This document shows positions 44,101 through 51,007 of a DNA stretch of 64,000 nucleotides, in pieces (within the stretch, counting starts at the first letter, position 1; each line of letters begins with the position of its first letter). Origin of the DNA: Aptenodytes patagonicus (lineage: Eukaryota; Chordata; Aves; Sphenisciformes; Spheniscidae); assembly GCF_965638725.1 (NCBI RefSeq), contig NC_134970.1, positions 3,105,001 to 3,169,000 on the forward strand. Direction: 5' to 3'. Under the pieces are notes generated by a model. It saw only the letters and a program-made list of their open reading frames with translations. It ran no database searches and was not told the origin of the DNA. The translations under genes were made by a program, and so were the position numbers.

Positions 44101-47100
44101 CCGTTTTGTCTGGGCTGCTGCTCTTTGGCAACGTCCCGTGGGAGAGGCAGGTGCTGCCCTTGCCTGCCGTGGCAGGGATGCACATCCCTCCCTGCCTCGC
44201 GGGCCGTGCCGGGCTCTGCAGGGCCGGTGTTCCTCCCGCTGCCAAACGGCCACGCAGCCTGAACCTCCCAGTTTCTCGCTAAATGGTTTTCCAGCTCTGC
44301 CCTGACATCCAAACCTCTTACTCGGCTTTCACACGCACAAGGAGGGGATCTTGTTGCCGTGACCTTATAGCACAGCCACATGCTGCAAAGTCCCACTCGA
44401 TAATTATTATTATTGTTAATTATTTATATCCCTGGCCCGCCCAGGGGCTCCAGCCAAGACTCTGCAGCCCTTTGGAGGCATTGCACAGACACAGTGGAAG
44501 ACTATTCCATCCCATCCCATTCTGTTCCGCCCTGTCCTGTCCCATCCCATCCCATCCCATCCCATCCCATCCCATCCCATCCCATCCCATCCCACAGCAC
44601 TCCATATTTGAAGGTGTGGGGGGAGCCGTTCCCCCGGTGGGCAGAGACAGGGAATGAGCCACTGAGCAGCTCGTAGAGGTCCTGCTCACCCCAGCACGGG
44701 GTTTCTAGTCCTCCTGCTGCTTCCTCCAGCTGATCCTCCTATAGGTCCCCAGCAAGGGGGTCCTACCACCATCCTGCACCCCACTGCCAGCAGCCAGGCT
44801 GGGGGCCGGGGGCAGGGTTGTCCCCGCAGGGTGGCAGCCAGTCCAGCTGCCCCTCACATCCCTATCTCACACCAGCATTCTGAGCCCCCGTTCTGCCACT
44901 CCTCCCACTGCCATAAACACACAAGGAAAACGTATAGATGTTCTAAAATGGAAAATAAAGCACTCCCCCACACACGCTTCTCCTCCCGGGGACAGGATGA
45001 GAGAAGAAACATGTGACAAACGTTAGTCATGTTGTTTAATGCACTACCAAAACGCTATAGTGACACGCAGCTCCTTAAGTGCTCTCCAGAATAACATCTG
45101 CGGGGCTGGCACCGACTGCCCGGGTGTGGCTCCGGCCGGGGGGGCTGCAGACCCCCGCGAGCTCCCGACCTCGGGTGGCATTTGCAGGCCAAGACCTCTG
45201 CTGCCGGTGCTGAGAGGATCCAGATGTGCTCCCGGGGGAATAACACAGCGAGTGGCAGCCCACGACCGCTTCTCCCACGGCTGTCACCTCTGCGTCTCCT
45301 GAATTGACTGCGGGGATGCTGAACGCTGAAATTCAGTGGGAAGCAAGGATGGGGACCCTGGGGGGTCAGATCTGGAGGGGGCTGGGACCGTAGGCAGCTG
45401 GGCACGGAGCGCTTGGCCTCAGCCGAGCGGCCCACACCAACATAAGCGTGTGTCTGCTGGGACGCGCCGTGCAGCTCCCGGGAGGGCAGCGCGCCCCGGC
45501 CTCGGCTCTCGCCCCTCCGCCGCGCCTGGCACAAACCCTGGGGAAACACGCTGTGCTTCTGGCTGCACCCTGCCCGGGAGGATGCTCTCCTCTCCCTGCG
45601 GGGCCGGGGGGTCCCGGCGTGCAGCTCCGCAGCGGTGAGAGCGGGGACCCTCCGGGGTCCCTGCCAGCAGCCTGAGAGCTTTTGATGAGCGATGCCCCGG
45701 GGAGATGATGGATGCGGCCGCTCCAGGGACCGCGCTGCTCCTGCTCGAGCTGCTTGACAGCAGCTCCATCCCACTAACCACAGGGGAGCCGGCTCACCTT
45801 GGCAGTGTCCTTTCAAGACCAAAATACGCCTGGAAAATTGTTTGTGCGGGGGATTAAGTATAAATGTACCTGAGGGTTTAGAATAGGGGCTGGCGACCTT
45901 TACGGAGAGGAGGAGTCCTCCGCACCCTCCCTGCAGCGAGCCGCCCGCACAGGCACCGCCATGGGGGGGCCTCTGAACAACAGCAGGGGGTCTGCACCCC
46001 CAGACCCATCCCCTCGTAGTGAGGCACCTTCGAAAAAAATAAACTAGCTGAGGGGGTTTGACCTGCTATGAGGCAATGGGAGGTTAATGCTTCACCCCGT
46101 TCCCTCCAGCCACCCCCACCCCAACCCCATTGCTCAGGGCAGGACCTGTGCTGGGGACTGCATGTCCCGTGGTGGGACCTCCCCTTGTCCTTCATCTCCC
46201 TCCTCCCCAGGAGAGGCTCCCCCGCTCCAGAAAGCCCCGGGGAAGCTTTTTGTCCATGGATGTGAGTTTTGGATCAGGCCCTGGGAAAAGGGAAGAGCTT
46301 AGGCCACTGCCTTTGGACTCCTGCTGATCTTGGCTTTCAGGTTCAAAGGAGGGAAAGGCAGGAGCCATGAAGACCAAGAATGTGAAACTGGAGATGGAAA
46401 TGATGTCAGGCTTCAACTTTCAGCCCTTGGTCAGATCGGCCCATTTGGGAAAATAGAGAGAGAGAGAGACTCAGGGAAAACACTCAGCTCAGAGATGCTT
46501 GGGGAAAGTGGGAGTGGAACCAAGCAGTGAACGCCTTGGTGGTGGGACGCCCCGGACACCCCGGCAGCCACAAGAGGCTGGATGTCTCCTTCTGCAGTGT
46601 TTTGTACGGATCCAGTCACTCTGCTGCAAAGCAGACAAGTCCCTGCCACCCAACATATTTTTGAGCAGAACTGTGTGTCATGCATCTGTTTTGCTCCTTG
46701 CCAGAACTTTTTCTTTTTTTTTCTCTTTCCCCCTAATGGAGCCCTCGCTCTCGGCAAAGGAGCTGGAGTCGGGGCTGAGGAACGGAGAGCTGCCGCAGAT
46801 CTGCCGGGGTGAGGATGGAGATGACACAAGGCAGCCTGTTGTTTCCAGGTTGCCAGCTCAAATCCATCTTCGGCTGGCAGCAAACAAAAGTTTACATCTG
46901 ATGCTCGTTCACCGTCCACGGGGAGATGAATCTGTGGATCTTGGTGTGCGGCACCGTGCCAGCCTGGGGACAGCAGAGGGGCCAAGGACCAGCTTGGCTG
47001 AACCCATCCCACCGTGGCGAAGGCAGAGCAGGGAGAGCAGCTCCAGAAGGGGTTTGGGGCAGGAAAACTTTAAGATTATATTAACGATGCCACTAATTGT

Positions 47101-49576
47101 AGCAACAGGAGGCGAAGTGGCTGAATCGGTGGTGTCTGTGGCAGGGCCAGGCAGAGCGCCCAGCTCTGCCGCGGAAGCTGTGGGCAGCACCGAGACGCAA
47201 TTTTTCATGCGTTCTGCCTGGCGAAGCAAGTTTGAGGATTCACTCCATGCGGGCAATTAATTGCTGAGCTACAAATGCGTTAAAGGCGAGCATCGCAAAG
47301 CAAACCTGCATTAGGGTAGCATACTTGCACCGATAAAATCAATGGGCGTTTGGCCACTGCTGTTGCTGCGAGCTGGACCGGGCTGCAGACCAGGCTGAGC
47401 TCCAGCTCAGAGCTGGACGTGCCGACCAAGGAACGCTTGGCCTGGTGGCCATCCCCATCGTAAACTGCGGCTCCTTTTGCCCCACGCTCCCACCCCTTTC
47501 TGACTCACTGTGCAGGTGAAAAGGGCCCCGGGTGGGATGGAGAGAGGCTGGGGGATGATGCGGATGAGTAGCACCACCTTGGCCAAGCCAAGTCGAGCCA
47601 CCTTGAGGTAAGGGTGTCCCACCCCACCAAGCCTTGCGTGGCCCTGGGCACCACATCCCCATGGATTTGCCTTCCCCTGGCACGGGGCTCTCCCCTCCAG
47701 CTGTTTTTAGGGCGGCAGCAGCAGCTGTACATCACGTCAGCAAAGCCAAAACGGTCTCTGCTGCTGCTCGGACATCGAGGAAAAGGCACTGTGCATCGCA
47801 GCAAGCAGCGTCCTGCAACCATGGGGCTTCTTGTGCTTAAAGCAGCCGAGTTCTCCTACGGGAATGGGGTTTTTTATTTCCTGGCTGCCTTTCTGGAAGG
47901 GATGCGTGCAGGCACGGCGGCAGCCTGGCAGTCCTGGCAGTGCTTCCCAGCTCCCGCGTGACCTTGACCGTGCCGGTAAGACCTTCTAGGCCAAGCGGCA
48001 GGCTGGGGTGCTCCACAACAGGGGTCTCCGACCTGGGTGCCAGGCTGCCCATGGGTGACCAGGGACAATTTCCACTTTTGTCCCGGTCTTTTTGAAACCA
48101 AAGAGTGGAAGCGGCACCTCCGTACGACCGCGGCGTGACTGCCACATCACCTTTGACAGCGCTGCCACGAGCACGCTCTGCCCGCGGCCGCAACGTGCTG
48201 CAGCGCCTGAAAACACCGAAGTTACAAGCAGGGAATTCATCTCTGCAACATCAAACCCCACCGCATCCGCGCCAGCGGGACCCTGTTGAACAGCTGGGGG
48301 TCAGAGCTGCTCCGCTTTCAAACCCACAGGAAATTTCTGCCTGATTTCATCCGGGACCGCCCCGTCCTGCCTGCCCGCATCCCTGCCCGCGCCCTGCCGC
48401 CGGGGACCGGCTCCCTTCCCTCCCGCAGCGCTGCAGTGCCGCGTAACTTGTTTTCCTCATTAACCGGACACAGCCCGAAGGCACAGGAGGAGCAGCCTCG
48501 GGGCCATTTATACACCGTCGCTTCCCGGCTGCCGCAGCACTAATCCCATCAGTGCAGCTGGCAGTCCCCCGAGCATCTCCCCCACGCTCAGCGGTGGGGT
48601 GACTCCGGCAGTTATTTACTGGGGTCTGATCAGCCCCTCTGCAGGGGGACAGCCCTGTTACCGCCAAAAAGCCTGCTTGGGTGATGGCAGCCCGCTCCAG
48701 ACCTGCCCTGGGGTGCGACCCTTGTGCCCGCAGCCCCCTTGCCAAGGGTGGGTGGCGTCACCATGGTCCTCCCGCCTCTCCCACCACCGCCCTATTATTA
48801 TCGCTGCTCTTGGTGGCCAGGCTGCAGCAGGGCCACGGCCTCGGCGGTGCCCTGCCCCGCGCGTGCTTGTGCAAGCCTACTGTGAGGCACCTCGACCCTG
48901 GGAGGTGGCCCACTGTGGGGGCACCCACACCCCAGGGGCATACCCTCCCCTGGGAGCATCCCCAGTGCAGGAGCATCCCCAATCTGAGAGCATCCCAACC
49001 TGGGACATCTTCATCCCAGGAGCATCCCCATCCCGGGAGCATCCTCATCGCAGGAGCATCCCCATCCTGGGACCATCCCCATCCCGGGACCATCCCCATC
49101 CCAGGAGCATCCTCATCCAGGAGCATCCCCGTCCCGGGGCCATCCCACATCCTCCAAGGTCACACCTGTAGCAGAGCGGGGACCGGGGCGTGGGGATGGT
49201 GGTACCCCACCGAGGCGTACGTCCCACCGGTCACCCCGCTGGGTGCTCACCACACTGGTAACCCCAACGGTAGTGCCATAGGGTGCTTGCCCAATTGGTA
49301 ACCCCACTGTTGACCCCAAGGGGTCCTCACCCCTCCAGCGACCCCACCGGGATGCTCGCCCCATTGCCAGCCCACCGGTACCCGCCGGCCGGTGCCACCG
49401 CGGCTCACCTTCAGGTCGGGGGGCTTGGTGCGTGGCGGCGGGACAGCGCCCGCCTCGGGGGCCGCCGCCGCCGCCTCCCCGGGCTTGGCCTCCATGGCGG
49501 CGGGACCGGGCGGCTCCCCCGCGGCGCCGGGGTCCTCCTCGGGCTGCCGCAGCTCGTCCGACCGGCACCGCTTCAT
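22885..49576 (-). CDS. TMCC2: transmembrane and coiled-coil domain family 2, complete
   Basis: ER-anchored coiled-coil membrane protein of the TMCC1/2/3 family; mammalian TMCC2 is reported to bind apoE and APP. Five coding exons on the minus strand join in frame: 49576-49409, 41088-40582, 25191-24257, 23932-23797 and 23196-22885. They total 2058 nt, 685 residues plus TGA (human is 709). The start was chosen because MKRCRSDEL matches the human N terminus. Residues 57-225 are a serine/basic-rich segment with [13 protein letters not shown] and [11 protein letters not shown]. Coiled coil 1 is ~265-344 and coiled coil 2 ~492-611, ending in a six-glutamine run. Two membrane segments at ~623-643 and ~654-670 form a hairpin, and the protein ends HVLLPS. 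Convergent with NUAK2 and head-to-head with DSTYK, the same arrangement as in human. Confidence 0.96.
23197..24256 (-). other. TMCC2: TMCC2 introns 3 and 4
   Basis: Intron 4 (23197-23796) and intron 3 (23933-24256) are short, GC-rich GT-AG introns flanking exon 4. Nothing else recognised. Confidence 0.8.
23797..23932 (-). CDS. TMCC2: TMCC2 exon 4
   Basis: 136 nt between GTGTGCAG and CAG|GTAGGG. Encodes [19 protein letters not shown] followed by [20 protein letters not shown], the core heptads of coiled coil 2. Only 324 bases of intron separate it from exon 3. Confidence 0.96.
24257..25191 (-). CDS. TMCC2: TMCC2 exon 3, first coiled coil
   Basis: 935 nt, starting in phase 0 after TGCTCGCAG with [13 protein letters not shown] and ending in phase 2 (AG|GTAGGG). 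It holds most of coiled coil 1 ([33 protein letters not shown]), [14 protein letters not shown], a glycine-rich patch [34 protein letters not shown] and the start of coiled coil 2. These blocks are family hallmarks shared with TMCC1 and TMCC3. Confidence 0.96.
25905..26059 (+). mobile_element. MIR SINE fragment
   Basis: Follows the MIR consensus in order: CCATTTTACAGATGG, then a GAGGAAA-like block, CACTTGCCTGAGG, CACTGGCAGAGCC, GGACTGCAACCCAGG, and a terminal GCACGCTGCTTTGCCACT. MIR is a very old tRNA-derived SINE, normally hard to recognise in birds, and this copy is unusually readable. Confidence 0.85.
26060..26300. promoter_or_regulatory. AT-rich island with octamer site
   Basis: Directly follows the MIR. 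Contains a perfect octamer ATGCAAAT (26115-26122), TCTAATTAAGAGC and several ATTT/TAAT cores. Looks like a conserved regulatory block in TMCC2 intron 2. Confidence 0.35.
34519..34550 (+). mobile_element. fragment of the same palindromic family
   Basis: GAGCCAAATCCTGCTCTCAG followed by CTACA resembles one arm of the relic at 21731. Too short to delimit. Confidence 0.35.
34975..35060 (+). mobile_element. possible diverged MIR
   Basis: CCTTCCCCTGTGACACGCGA, then GAGGAAACGAAGGCAGAGAG, resembles the MIR core (TTTTACAGAGGAAACTGAGGC). Later parts are too diverged to be sure. Confidence 0.35.
35405..35520 (+). mobile_element. possible diverged MIR
   Basis: GGGGAAACCGAGGCAGGGAG, and later GCAGTAAGACTCGAACGTCC, match the order of MIR landmarks (AAACTGAGGC; GGATTCGAACCC) loosely. 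Confidence 0.3.
37080..37364 (-). CDS. TMCC2: candidate alternative first exon of a short TMCC2 isoform
   Basis: On the minus strand, inside a CpG-rich block, an open frame ends [10 protein letters not shown] exactly at a good donor (CAG|GTGAGC at 37079). The donor is in phase 0, the phase required by TMCC2 exon 3 (LDKGD). The ATG at 37094-37092 has G at -3 and +4, so MVHVQ-LDKGD is a possible start. The frame also stays open upstream to an ATG at 37364. TMCC1 is known to have short isoforms that begin with alternative first exons just ahead of the equivalent exon. No transcript evidence, so this is a hypothesis. Confidence 0.4.
38885..39075. promoter_or_regulatory. AT-rich island, candidate conserved element
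   Basis: Contains GTTAATTATTCATCCC, CAATTATTCGTGC and AAATGAGTTATTTTTCC amid GC-rich intron sequence. No repeat or coding frame recognised. Confidence 0.3.
40582..41088 (-). CDS. TMCC2: TMCC2 exon 2
   Basis: 169 codons, phase 0 on both sides, between TCCTGCAG and AAG|GTAGGG. Encodes [19 protein letters not shown], an arginine-rich [10 protein letters not shown] segment, [19 protein letters not shown], and the serine-rich [11 protein letters not shown] region. It ends in TECLADK before LDKGD of exon 3. Confidence 0.95.
42678..42722 (+). mobile_element. fragment of the same palindromic family
   Basis: AGGGCCTAATTCTCATCACA, then CCTGTAA, resembles one arm (GGGCCTGATTCTC-type start). It lies at the edge of an AT-rich island. 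Confidence 0.3.
43374..43645. mobile_element. candidate ancient hAT-type MITE
   Basis: The left end AAAGGCTTGTCTACATT and the right end CAGTGTAGACAGCTGT are imperfect inverted repeats ~270 bases apart. Inside are palindrome-like blocks such as GGGCTATTTTGGAACAGCC. No clean 8-base target duplication was found. It could instead be a conserved non-coding element with a chance inverted repeat. Confidence 0.4.
44507..44594. repeat. CCCAT pentamer array
   Basis: A run of CCCAT units, interrupted once around 44521-44540 and clean for about ten units from 44541 to 44593. A polymorphic microsatellite is likely. Confidence 0.95.
47050..47345. promoter_or_regulatory. AT-rich island, candidate conserved element
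   Basis: Contains ACTAATTGTAGC, GGCAATTAATTGCTGAGC (a near-palindromic homeodomain core) and ATAAAATCAATGGGC, about 2.1-2.5 kb downstream of TMCC2 exon 1 inside intron 1. Confidence 0.35.
48953..49149. repeat. degenerate minisatellite
   Basis: About ten imperfect copies of an 18-20 base unit of the form GGAGCATCCCCATCCC, in TMCC2 intron 1 about 260 bases from exon 1. Units differ by substitutions and 1-2 base length changes. Confidence 0.9.
49409..49576 (-). CDS. TMCC2: TMCC2 exon 1 (coding part)
   Basis: 56 codons from ATG at 49576-49574 to AAG|GTGAGC. Opens [15 protein letters not shown], then an alanine/proline-rich, low-complexity stretch ending TKPPDLK, which joins KIQQLSEGS of exon 2 as in the human protein. 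Very GC-rich and inside the CpG island. Confidence 0.93.
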
Positions 49577-49771
49577 ACCGGTGCGCCGTGCCCCCGGGAG
49601 GCGGGGGCGCCTACGGCCGCGGCGGCGGCGGCGGGCGGCGCCCGGGCGGCCGCTGCGGGGCCCGCGGGCTGCGCGCCCCCGCCCCGCCCGCCCCTGCCCC
49701 GCCGTGCCCGGGCCGGGCGGCGGCTCCGCGCCGCGGCGGCTCCGCGCCCGCCGGCATCGGCATCGGCATCC

Positions 49772-49799
49772 CCGCCGCCGCCGCCGCCGCCGCCGCCGG
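49772..49799. repeat. (CCG)9 repeat upstream of TMCC2
   Basis: Nine CCG units on the + strand, so CGG on the TMCC2 sense strand, about 195 bases ahead of its ATG and probably in its 5' UTR. Next to it are three GGCATC units (49753-49770). Confidence 0.85.
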
Positions 49800-50375
49800 A
49801 GCCTGAGTGGCGGCGGCGCTGGCCAATGGCGACGGGCGGTGGGCGGGACCGGCGGCGGCGATTGGCGGCGGCGGCGCGGAGCTGTCGCGGCGCGCGGTGC
49901 TGCCGGGCCCGCCGACCCCGGCCGAGCCGGTCCGCGCAGCGCGGAGACGGAGCGGCACCCCGGCGCGCCGCTGCCCTGCCCCCGGGGCGCTGCTTTGCCT
50001 GTTGTTTCCTCTTTCTAAGTATATTTTTTATTGCAATTCATTTCTTTATTTTTTCCTCGCCCCCCGCGCTGGAACCCGCCGCAGCTCCGCGGGCCCGACG
50101 GTGCTGACCGGGCAGCGGCGCCGTCCCGCCGCGGCCGAGGCTCCGCCGCCGCTTTGCTTCAGTTGCGGGCGTGGCTCCGGGCGAGGGCTCCGCCGGCTGC
50201 TGTCGTCCGCCTGCTGCTCCCGATCCGCCCGCCCCCCGCGCCTCCCTGCCGGCCGCCGCCTGCCCCCCCCCCAGGCTGACCGGGGGTGGGCGGAGGCCCC
50301 GCAGAGGGGTTGGCAGCCGCGGGAGGGCGGACCGGCGCGCTGGGCCCATCCCGGGAGCCCCGCCGGCCTCACGGG

Positions 50376-50389
50376 ACTGCATTTCCCAG
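50376..50389 (+). promoter_or_regulatory. third, degenerate ZNF143-like motif
   Basis: ACTGCATTTCCCAG carries one change in the ACTACA half (A to G) and the usual TTCCCAG half. Same orientation, 35 bases upstream of the second motif. Confidence 0.5.
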
Positions 50390-50410
50390 GAGGCTCCGCG
50401 GCACCGCGGG

Positions 50411-50425
50411 ACTACAGCTCCCGGC
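50411..50425 (+). promoter_or_regulatory. second ZNF143-like motif
   Basis: ACTACAGCTCCCGGC: the 15-base core matches, but the ATGC end of the motif is replaced by GCCC. It lies 52 bases upstream of the full site in the same orientation. Confidence 0.6.
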
Positions 50426-50462
50426 GCCCCCCGCGCGGCGCGCAGACTCCTTGCGCGGGTGA

Positions 50463-50481
50463 ACTACAGCTCCCGGCATGC
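50463..50481 (+). promoter_or_regulatory. ZNF143/THAP11-type SBS motif
   Basis: ACTACAGCTCCCGGCATGC is a full 19-base match to the long ZNF143 (STAF) consensus ACTACAnnTCCCRGVVTGC, about 285 bases upstream of the DSTYK start codon. Confidence 0.75.
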
Positions 50482-50766
50482 GGCGCGCCCGGGGTCCGCC
50501 CGGCCTCCTCCCCCTTTGTCCCGCGGCGCCCCGATAAAGGTTCCGCGCCGCACGCAGCGCGGCTTGCTGAGGCGCTGCTCCTGAGGAGGAAGGCGGCGGC
50601 GGGGGTAGGGGAGGCGGGAGGGGTGGGGGGGGGAGAGACGAGGAAAGCCCGGCCGCCGGGGGCGCGCTGTTCCCTCCGGGAGAGCGGAGCGGCCGGGAAC
50701 GGCAGCCTGGCAGGGGCCGAGTGTCCCCCGCGGTGGGGAGGGTATAGCGGAACGGACCCGGAGGAC

Positions 50767-51007
50767 ATGGAGGGCGAAGGGGCCCCTTCGTGGCGGGGTC
50801 CCGGCGGGGTGATCCGCGAACTGTGCCGCTCCTTCGGCCACTACAACCGGCACCTGGCGCGGCTGCAGCACAACCTGCGCGAGACCAAGAAGTTCTTCCG
50901 CGACGTCAAGTACTCCCAGGGGCACCCCTTCGCCTCGGCGGCGGCCGGCGAGGGCCTCCCCGCCGGGGCTGGGGACGAGGCCCCCCGGGATGGCCCCGCG
51001 CCCGGCG
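50767..51007 (+). CDS. DSTYK: DSTYK exon 1 (coding part)
   Basis: 80 codons plus one base, from ATG to G|GTGAGA. A short conserved helical block ([20 protein letters not shown], then [11 protein letters not shown]) is followed by an alanine/glycine/proline-rich linker. Confidence 0.93.

Larger units (their letters stand above)
41089..49408 (-). other. TMCC2: TMCC2 intron 1 (8.3 kb)
   Basis: No independent gene recognised. Holds AT-rich islands at 42660-43030 and 47050-47345, a candidate ancient DNA-transposon relic (43374-43645), a CCCAT pentamer array (44507-44594), a CpG-rich patch around 45420-45700 and a degenerate minisatellite (48953-49149). Confidence 0.75.
49577..50766. promoter_or_regulatory. 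bidirectional CpG-island promoter, TMCC2 / DSTYK
   Basis: The two start codons face away from each other 1.19 kb apart. The interval is extremely GC- and CpG-rich, except for an AT-rich insert at ~50005-50065. It contains CGG/CCG repeats (49772-49799), no TATA box well placed for DSTYK, and a cluster of three ACTACA/TCCC motifs (50376-50481). Head-to-head genes sharing a CpG island are a standard vertebrate arrangement, and TMCC2 and DSTYK are also divergent in human. Confidence 0.8.

Noticed and set aside
45781..45822. Possible alternative TMCC2 first exon ending AAG|GTGAGC at 45795 (minus)
   Set aside because: The ATG-containing frame reaches the donor in phase 1, but exon 2 needs phase 0; the phase-0 frame has a stop a few codons upstream.
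48953..49149. Regularly spaced repeats resembling a CRISPR-like array
   Set aside because: Units are contiguous and degenerate with no unique spacers, and the host is a vertebrate. It is a minisatellite.
49283..50107. 274-codon + strand open frame across the TMCC2 exon 1 complement
   Set aside because: Antisense shadow of TMCC2 exon 1 and its 5' UTR; the sequence is arginine/alanine/proline low complexity.
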